This document shows, piece by piece, positions 58,681 to 64,000 of a stretch of DNA of 64,000 nt. Position 1 is the stretch's first letter. Every line of letters begins with the position of its first letter. Below the pieces are notes generated by a model, which was given only the letters and a program-made list of their open reading frames with translations, searched no databases and was not told the origin of the DNA. The position numbers were made by a program, and so were the translations under genes. The DNA comes from Deltaproteobacteria bacterium (lineage in GTDB: Bacteria > Desulfobacterota > Binatia > Binatales > Binataceae): the NCBI GenBank assembly GCA_021780755.1, contig JAJXYF010000035.1:1-64000 (forward strand), in the 5' to 3' direction.

Positions 58681-59703
58681 GTGGCCGACAACGTATTCAA
58701 AGCTCGGCTGGAGCCCAGCGGCCGGGAATTTTCCCTTACAGCGGGCGATTCGGTGCTCAATTGCGCGCTGCGCCAGCGAATACTGCTTCAGTACGGCTGC
58801 CGCAATGGACGATGTTCCAGTTGCAAGTATTTCTTGATCGACGGTGAAGTCGATTTCGGCAAGACCTCACCATACTGCCTGACCGACAATGAAAAGGACG
58901 AGGGTTGGGCGCTGCTGTGCCAGGCGCGAGCGTTATCCGATTTGGTGATTCGCGATCAGGACATTTCCGATCGCGACGACGCCGCCATCATCACCCCACA
59001 AGATTACACCGCGAAAGTTGCGGCGGTTGATCGGCTGAGCGCAGCGCTATGGCGGCTCCAGCTTGATTTGGAACATCCCATCAGATTTTACCCGGGACAG
59101 TATATTGAGGTCGAAGCGCCCGGACGGCCGGGGAATTGGCGCTGCTATTCAATAGCCAGTTCGCCTGCCACCCCGAATCGCATCGAACTGGTAATAAAGC
59201 GGATCGCCGGCGGCGGGTTTTCCGACCAAATCGACCGTCTCGTCCGCGGCTTCGAACTGGCTATTCGCGGCCCATACGGCATGAGTTATCTGCGCACGTG
59301 CGATCGTCCGGTTTTACTGGTCGCGACTGGCTCCGGCATCGCCCCGCTACTGTCGATGCTTCGCTTCTGCGCGGCGGAGAATCCCGATCGAACCTTTCAG
59401 TTCTATTACGGAGCGCGGCATCGGAGCGATTTGATATTTGTCGATGAAATTCACCAGCTTGAAGCGCGGATGTCGCGTCTGTCGTTCAACCCTGCGCTGT
59501 CCGCACCGGTAGCCGGCGATGAATGGCACGGCGCCGTTGGTCGGGTTACTCAAATCCTGCAGCGCGAAGTCCTCGATGCGAGCCCCTTTGATGCGTACAT
59601 CTGCGGTCAACCCGAGATGTGCGAATCGGTTTCGACCTTGCTCCTGGCGAAGGGAATTCCGGAAAACCGCATTTTTCGCGACGATTTCTTTGCCGCCGCC
59701 TGA
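58681..59703 (+). CDS. NADH:monooxygenase reductase ([2Fe-2S]/FAD)
   Basis: A 340 aa reductase. The N-terminal chloroplast-type ferredoxin domain carries CRNGRCSSC (C-x4-C-x2-C) with the fourth Cys in ALLCQA. The FAD domain has RCYSIASSP, and the NAD domain has LLVATGSGIAPLLSML and the C-terminal YICGQPEM. It passes electrons from NADH to the diiron hydroxylase. The start is GTG 58681, 10 bases after the coupling-protein stop. Order alpha-beta-coupling-reductase, with no gamma subunit, matches propane/alkene-type systems in content. Confidence 0.94.
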   Translation: MADNVFKARLEPSGREFSLTAGDSVLNCALRQRILLQYGCRNGRCSSCKYFLIDGEVDFGKTSPYCLTDNEKDEGWALLCQARALSDLVIRDQDISDRDDAAIITPQDYTAKVAAVDRLSAALWRLQLDLEHPIRFYPGQYIEVEAPGRPGNWRCYSIASSPATPNRIELVIKRIAGGGFSDQIDRLVRGFELAIRGPYGMSYLRTCDRPVLLVATGSGIAPLLSMLRFCAAENPDRTFQFYYGARHRSDLIFVDEIHQLEARMSRLSFNPALSAPVAGDEWHGAVGRVTQILQREVLDASPFDAYICGQPEMCESVSTLLLAKGIPENRIFRDDFFAAA

Positions 59704-59853
59704 AGAGCACCCCTCGCTGTCATACCCGAGGCCGCCGGGATGCGCCGAGCATCAGGTACTGCTATTACTCCATGCGCCTCCGGTGCGATGATTGATTTCG
59801 ACTGGGCTGACAAACCTCGCCGGAGGCCGGATTTCAATTTTTATGGAGCACCT

Positions 59854-61197
59854 ATGGCGAACGCCGTGAGAAAAGGTCATGCGCCGAACTGGCGCGCGCA
59901 ATTGGGATCGAAACTGGTGGCGCCGGAAACGGCCATCGCCCATATCAAGTCGGGCGACCGGATTACGCTGTCGATTGCGCAGGGCACGCCGTTCACGCTG
60001 TGCGCGGCGCTCGCCGGGCGCCTGATGGAAATTGAGAACGTTGTCGTCAACCATTCGGCGGCGCTCTTCAATTGGGACCTGCCGGGTATCGGCGAACGTT
60101 TTCGCCTGGAGTCATTCTACCTGTCCCCGATCGGACGCGAATTGTTTGGCGCCGGACCCGGGGAGTTCGTGCCGGTCTCCTATTACCGCGAGGGCACGCT
60201 GCCGCCGGGGCTGGAAAATTTCAACGTCTATCTGCTTACCGTGTCGCCGCCCGACGAGCAGGGCATGGTCAACTTCGGCGACATCCAGATCATGTCGAAG
60301 CTGTTGGCACGCAGCGCCAATCTGGTGATCGCCGAAATCGATCCGAACTCGGTCAGAATTGGCGGCGATAATTCGCTGCATATTTCGGAGATCAACTGGT
60401 TCGTCGAACGCGCGGCGGACGCGCCCGCCATTCCGCTCACGCCGCCTCCGGTGCCCGAGGAGGAACGCCGCGTGGTCGAGGCGATATGCGGTGCCGTGGC
60501 GCGCGAACTGATTCCAGATCGCGCGACCATCCAGGTCGGCGTGGGATCAACCTCGGGCGCGCTGATGTCGCACCTCACCGGCCATCACGACCTCGGAATG
60601 CAGACCGAGATAATACCGTGGGGCACGGCCAACCTGGTCCGCGACGGCGTGATCACGGGCAAATACAAAAAGCTCTTCCCGGGCCTGGTGGTCGGCAGCG
60701 GCTTCGCGGTGGGAACGCCGCGCGAACAACTCGAATATGCCGACGGCAATCCGGTCTTTCAGCTCTACGATTTCAATTTCACCGACGACATCCGGCTGAT
60801 CGCGCGCGAAGACGGGCTCATCTCGATTAACAACGCGCTGGCCGTCGATCTTACGGGGCAGGTCGGCAGTGAATCGATCGGCCCGCGGATGTACACCGGC
60901 ACGGGCGGCCAGATCGCCTTCGGGATCGGCTCATCGATGGCGGGCGGCACCTCGATCATCATACTGCCGGCGACCGCGATGTCGCAGGGGAAGCGGCTCT
61001 CGCGCATCACGACCAGTCTCGCACCGGCGTCGGTCTTCACGCTGCCGCGCACCTTCGTCCATTACGTGGTCACCGAATTCGGCATTGCGACGCTCAAAGG
61101 CAAATCGTTGCGCGAACGCGCGCGTGAAATGATCGCCGTCGCCCATCCGGACTTCCGCGCCGAACTCACGGCCGAGGCCACACGGATGTACGGCTGA
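59854..61197 (+). CDS. Acetyl-CoA hydrolase/CoA-transferase family I (4-hydroxybutyrate CoA-transferase-like)
   Basis: A 447 aa enzyme. The first half has SIAQGTPFTLCAAL and VSPPDEQGMVNFG. The second half has the family phrase GTGGQIAFGIGSSMAGG, FTLPRTFVHYVVTEFGIATLKGKSLRERAREMI and the final AHPDFRAELTAEA. It moves CoA between acetyl-CoA and a small carboxylate. ATG 59854 (MANAVRK) has TGGAG nine bases upstream; the longer frame is not used. It is 150 bases after the reductase, so it could activate the oxidised product as a CoA ester. Confidence 0.93.
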   Translation: MANAVRKGHAPNWRAQLGSKLVAPETAIAHIKSGDRITLSIAQGTPFTLCAALAGRLMEIENVVVNHSAALFNWDLPGIGERFRLESFYLSPIGRELFGAGPGEFVPVSYYREGTLPPGLENFNVYLLTVSPPDEQGMVNFGDIQIMSKLLARSANLVIAEIDPNSVRIGGDNSLHISEINWFVERAADAPAIPLTPPPVPEEERRVVEAICGAVARELIPDRATIQVGVGSTSGALMSHLTGHHDLGMQTEIIPWGTANLVRDGVITGKYKKLFPGLVVGSGFAVGTPREQLEYADGNPVFQLYDFNFTDDIRLIAREDGLISINNALAVDLTGQVGSESIGPRMYTGTGGQIAFGIGSSMAGGTSIIILPATAMSQGKRLSRITTSLAPASVFTLPRTFVHYVVTEFGIATLKGKSLRERAREMIAVAHPDFRAELTAEATRMYG

Positions 61198-61240
61198 GCA
61201 CCGCCGTCCGCGCGATCATCCGTCAGCAATTCCGAATGCG

Positions 61241-61588
61241 TCAGTGGATACCGAATGCGGAGCCGATCGCGATACCAATTGCGAGCGCGACCACGATGAC
61301 CACCGCGATCATGACGAAGCCGATGACACCGCTCGCGATGGATTGCGTGGATTGATCGGCCGGGCTCTCCGTATGCGCCGAATGGATTCCGCTATGGTAA
61401 CCGCTGCGCGAAGTGTAGTAGATGCCGGTGCCGGGAAGCCCTACCGTGCGCGTGACGCCGGTGTGGCCGAGCGTAAGATGCGCGCCCCGGACACCCACGG
61501 TCACACTCGGTCCGGACTTCGAGAGATTTATCGAGAGACCCGGAAAGATGTGTACGCGACGATAGAAACGAAAACTGCCCACAGCCAA
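61241..61588 (-). CDS. DUF4236 domain membrane protein
   Basis: A 115 aa protein. The N-terminal 50 residues are the DUF4236 motif (FRFYRRVHIFPGLSINLSKSGPSVTVGVRGAHLTLG ... TRTVGLPGTGIYY), a short beta-rich unit of unknown function. A single C-terminal membrane helix (GVIGFVMIAVVIVVALAIGIAIGSAFG) probably anchors it. It is single and convergent with the CoA-transferase gene. Confidence 0.88.
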   Translation of the reverse strand: MAVGSFRFYRRVHIFPGLSINLSKSGPSVTVGVRGAHLTLGHTGVTRTVGLPGTGIYYTSRSGYHSGIHSAHTESPADQSTQSIASGVIGFVMIAVVIVVALAIGIAIGSAFGIH

Positions 61589-61646
61589 AATCTCCGCATG
61601 AACTCTCTATGCGATTTCTTCGCGTAAGATTCTTTCCGATATATCG

Positions 61647-62351
61647 TTAAGGTCCGGACGCGTCGGAGGGCGACGGCACGTCGGGCGCCGCGGACGGCGC
61701 GGCTACCGTGAAGTCCGACGAGAGGTTGCAGCAGAGGTGAAAGCTGCTGCCGGCTCGCGGATCGGCCTCGTAAGCCTGGAGCGATCCATCGACATTGACC
61801 TTAACCGCGTCATAGCTGACCGAGCCTGATTTTCGCGTTACCGAGAAAATATAGAAATGTCCGGCCTCGAGCGGCTCCGGTGGCCCCAGATCCGGAATGA
61901 TTTGTACGAAATGCGGCGGCACTTCGCCGTATTTCACTTCGCTGACGGCATAGTTCTTTGGCGTAGCTCCAAATGGCATCTCGGTAAACATGCCCGGCTC
62001 GATGTTAATTTGCCAGGTCGGCTCCCCACCATCGAATCGCACCACTGACGCGACGTCGTTGGAACCCGCGGGCACCGTCTCCAGCACGGTGGCCCCGGAA
62101 TATTTGGTCATCGAAAGCGTGTTCAGGTAGTCGTTCGCTTGAGAATAGCTGATTTGAATTTTCGCTTCCGGGCCGGGCAATGGCGTGCTCTCCGCGGACT
62201 GGTCGGGCGTTGACGACGCGGTCGGCTCCAACGCCGACGATTTCGCGTGCAAGGAGCAACCGGCAAATCCGATCGTGAAGGCGAGTGCCGCAAGTGCCAG
62301 TAATGGCCGTCTGCCAATTCGGCGCTCTTCGCCGAAGTTCCACCGCTTCAT
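61647..62351 (-). CDS. Putative lipoprotein
   Basis: A 234 aa protein with a signal peptide (LLALAALAFTIGFAGC) ending in a lipobox, and a mature beta-rich domain (QISYSQANDYLNTLSMTKYSGATVLE ... EPTWQINIEPGMFTEMPFGATPKNYAVSEVKYGEVP). Two vicinal Cys lie near residue 210 (FHLCCNLSS). No family is recognised. ATG 62351 (MKRWNF) avoids a 32-residue leader. It is probably an outer-membrane or surface lipoprotein. Confidence 0.75.
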   Translation of the reverse strand: MKRWNFGEERRIGRRPLLALAALAFTIGFAGCSLHAKSSALEPTASSTPDQSAESTPLPGPEAKIQISYSQANDYLNTLSMTKYSGATVLETVPAGSNDVASVVRFDGGEPTWQINIEPGMFTEMPFGATPKNYAVSEVKYGEVPPHFVQIIPDLGPPEPLEAGHFYIFSVTRKSGSVSYDAVKVNVDGSLQAYEADPRAGSSFHLCCNLSSDFTVAAPSAAPDVPSPSDASGP

Positions 62352-62403
62352 CACCGCCGGTATTAAGCCGCTCCTTGAAAATTGCCCGTCCGTCCGTTCC
62401 GGA

Positions 62404-62907
62404 CTATTGCGAGAATTCGATCGGTTGCGGCAGCTCCCCTCCCGCATTGTACCCGTACACCATCCATGCCCCGTAATCCGCGCCGGTCGCCGTCAGCAGC
62501 GCCATCGCGACCATCAGCACTACGAATCCCGCGCGACCGCGCCGCGGCATCGGACGCGCGGTGATCGCCCATGCGCTCAGCCCCAAGCTCATCGCGAAGA
62601 CGGCGATCATCAACTGCTTGTGATGTATCAGGATGTGATCGCGCACCGATTGCGCGACCATCACGCCGGCGCCGGCGCGCAATCCCGTCCATACCGCTAA
62701 CGCCGCTCCCAGCGTCCCCAATGCAAGCATCCAGAGCGCGCTCCATGCCAATGATTCGCGCCGCGATACCCACGCTACAACATACAGCAAGGCCGAGAGT
62801 GTCAGAAGCGCAACCGGGTAATGGACCACCAGGGGATGGATATTCTGCACGGTCGCGAAGCCGCCGAACTGAAACAACTCGCGCGCGCGCGCCTCCATCC
62901 CCGCCAT
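62404..62907 (-). CDS. DUF2231 integral membrane protein
   Basis: A 167 aa protein with the DUF2231 start NIHPLVVHYPVALLTLSALLYV and four hydrophobic segments (about 26-44, 54-73, 92-111 and 125-142). Conserved His in HPLVVH and HILIHHKQ could ligate heme or metal; DUF2231 proteins often accompany cytochromes. It lies seven bases after the small secreted protein gene, so the two are likely co-transcribed. Confidence 0.88.
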   Translation of the reverse strand: MAGMEARARELFQFGGFATVQNIHPLVVHYPVALLTLSALLYVVAWVSRRESLAWSALWMLALGTLGAALAVWTGLRAGAGVMVAQSVRDHILIHHKQLMIAVFAMSLGLSAWAITARPMPRRGRAGFVVLMVAMALLTATGADYGAWMVYGYNAGGELPQPIEFSQ

Positions 62908-62914
62908 CGCGGGA

Positions 62915-63268
62915 CTACTTCACCGATTTGACGGTGAGGTAGCTGACCCCGCCCTTGTCGTAGGCATCGCCGGTCACGGTGACTTCACTCTCCATCTTTT
63001 CGATCACGTTGTCGGGCAGTGAGGAGTCATTCTTCGGCGGCAACAGCACGTACATCTTGTCGGTGCCCTGCTCGACCAGCGCGACCGGAATACCCTTCTT
63101 GGCACAACCCATCGCGCACTTCTTATGGCCGGGACCATGCGCCCCCATCGTGACGAAGCAGAAGCTGTCCTCGAGGGTGCCGGTGACCGCCTTTTCGGCC
63201 GCCGAAGCCATCCCCACCAGGCCCGCGGAGAGCACCAGGCCAAGACCGGCAATCGCAAGTTTCTTCAT
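62915..63268 (-). CDS. Small exported protein with Cys-rich metal-site-like motif
   Basis: A 117 aa protein. The signal peptide MKKLAIAGLGLVLSAGLVGMASA is followed by a mature domain with SFCFVTMGAHGPGHKKCAMGCAKKGIPVALVE, where the Cys and His are spaced like a metal or heme-binding site, then a beta-rich C-terminus (ESEVTVTGDAYDKGGVSYLTVKSVK). It is probably periplasmic. TGGAGGT lies seven bases before ATG 63268, fixing the start. It is upstream of the DUF2231 gene, suggesting a joint redox or metal role. Confidence 0.82.
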   Translation of the reverse strand: MKKLAIAGLGLVLSAGLVGMASAAEKAVTGTLEDSFCFVTMGAHGPGHKKCAMGCAKKGIPVALVEQGTDKMYVLLPPKNDSSLPDNVIEKMESEVTVTGDAYDKGGVSYLTVKSVK

Positions 63269-63343
63269 ATTGCACCTCCATGGCGCCAAATTATTGCATA
63301 GATGAATGTGAGGCCGAATTTCGTCGCGATGGATGCGCGATGA

Positions 63344-64000
63344 TCAACGGCGGGCGGTGCGCGCCTCGATCGGAGCGCCAACCGCACCAATCGATTCGCG
63401 CCATCGCGCACGACGCGCACGTCCGTTCGGCGGACCCAGCCGTTCGAGGTAGCTTTCCAGAATTTCCTTGATTTGCAGGTCGAGCTTTTCAAGTTCGACC
63501 TCTTCGGGAATCCGCGGCCGCTCCTGACCGTCTTCGATCCCGCGTCGCCGACGCCCATAGAGTTCCTGCAGACGCAGCTCCGCCTTCGCCATCACCATCC
63601 GATAACGGTAATCGAGCCGCCGCAGCGATTCGTTCATCTCCGCCACCGCCCGATAGCGCGAACGCAGATTCCACCATTCGATCGCCACCACCAGCATCAT
63701 CCCGAACATCACGACGCCCGCGATCGCCGCGGCCCAGGCGGCCGCGCGCCACCACGGCAACGCATGCAGGTCGCGCTCATAATGCGCGTTGCTCGCCGCC
63801 GCTGAGTCGAGCTGCGAGTGCACCGAGGCGAGCGCGTTGGTCGCCTGATCCGCCTTGCGTTCAGCCTCTTCCTTCTCGATCGACAACCGTTCTACTTCGC
63901 TATTGAGTTCGGCTTCGCGGGTGACAAATGGATTCGGAATTCGAATCGTATCGCCCGCCATCAGGTCGCCATCCGCGATTCGACGATTGGCGCGCGTGAT
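63344..64000 (-). CDS. LysM-domain protein with coiled coil and membrane helix, partial (5' end outside window)
   Basis: The frame is open to the window edge. The first visible residues, ITRANRRIADGDLMAGDTIRIPNP, are the C-terminal half of a LysM domain. A coiled coil follows (EVERLSIEKEEAERKADQATNALASVHSQLDSA), then one membrane helix (AWAAAIAGVVMFGMMLVVAIEWW), then a cytoplasmic helical region with basic tail (YRYRMVMAKAELRLQELYGRRRR, LEKLDLQIKEILESYLERLG). It may anchor to peptidoglycan via LysM. Methionine 63961 is internal to the LysM domain and is not the start. Confidence 0.8.
   Translation of the reverse strand: MTRANRRIADGDLMAGDTIRIPNPFVTREAELNSEVERLSIEKEEAERKADQATNALASVHSQLDSAAASNAHYERDLHALPWWRAAAWAAAIAGVVMFGMMLVVAIEWWNLRSRYRAVAEMNESLRRLDYRYRMVMAKAELRLQELYGRRRRGIEDGQERPRIPEEVELEKLDLQIKEILESYLERLGPPNGRARRARWRESIGAVGAPIEARTARR

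Overview
The window is high-GC chromosomal DNA with tightly packed genes from a free-living, probably aerobic bacterium. There is no phage, plasmid, IS transposase, rRNA or CRISPR. The mix of acyl-CoA and short-chain dehydrogenases, a soluble diiron monooxygenase of the methane/propane type, a phosphoketolase and a full trehalose/glycogen block suggests a metabolically versatile soil or water organism of 'deltaproteobacterial' grade (Candidatus Binatota-like lineages would fit). That placement is inference; nothing here fixes the taxon.

Layout. 1-0.87 kb: two small lower-GC genes, one a gamma-glutamylcyclotransferase-like protein. 0.95-2.5 kb: a thiolase-fold protein lacking the usual Cys, coupled to a DUF35 zinc-ribbon partner. 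3.03 kb: initiator tRNA-fMet. 3.5-9.7 kb: a small excisionase-type HTH protein, a GAF/sigma-54 activator, an SDR, an acyl-CoA dehydrogenase and a methyltransferase. 9.8-16.4 kb (minus strand): one co-directional run of 2-oxoacid dehydrogenase E1alpha, E1beta and E2, an M20 peptidase, a FIST sensor protein and a DUF202 membrane protein. Both interdomain linkers of E2 are encoded by end-to-end DNA palindromes. 16.5-18.2 kb: endonuclease III and a beta-hydroxyacid dehydrogenase. 18.5-26.3 kb: a MoxR/DUF58/BatA/vWA operon. 26.6-33.9 kb: a second HTH paralogue, a bactofilin, a lipoprotein, three SDRs, a cupin, and DsbA-, TusA- and PPOX-type proteins. 34.2-37.5 kb: the circularly permuted ATP-grasp / alpha-E / transglutaminase trio. 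37.8-54.1 kb: phosphoketolase, phosphoglucomutase, an FHA-TM-CAP fusion, then treS-maltokinase, glgB, treY and treZ. 54.1-54.7 kb: a truncated MFS gene. 54.8-61.2 kb: a VOC protein, a four-gene soluble diiron monooxygenase operon and a CoA-transferase. 61.2-64 kb: small envelope proteins and a LysM/coiled-coil protein cut by the right edge.

How it fits together. Pgm feeds glucose phosphates to glycogen, and TreS-Mak, GlgB, TreY and TreZ interconvert maltose, trehalose and alpha-glucan. Phosphoketolase can make acetyl-phosphate from sugar phosphates. The monooxygenase has alpha, beta, coupling and reductase subunits but no gamma subunit, as in propane/alkene monooxygenases. It carries Glu at the position that is Cys in true methane monooxygenase. 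A CoA-transferase downstream could activate the oxidised product.

The most unusual signals are the palindrome arrays confined to the E2 linkers and a dispersed hairpin-forming intergenic repeat with three clear copies and one degenerate copy.
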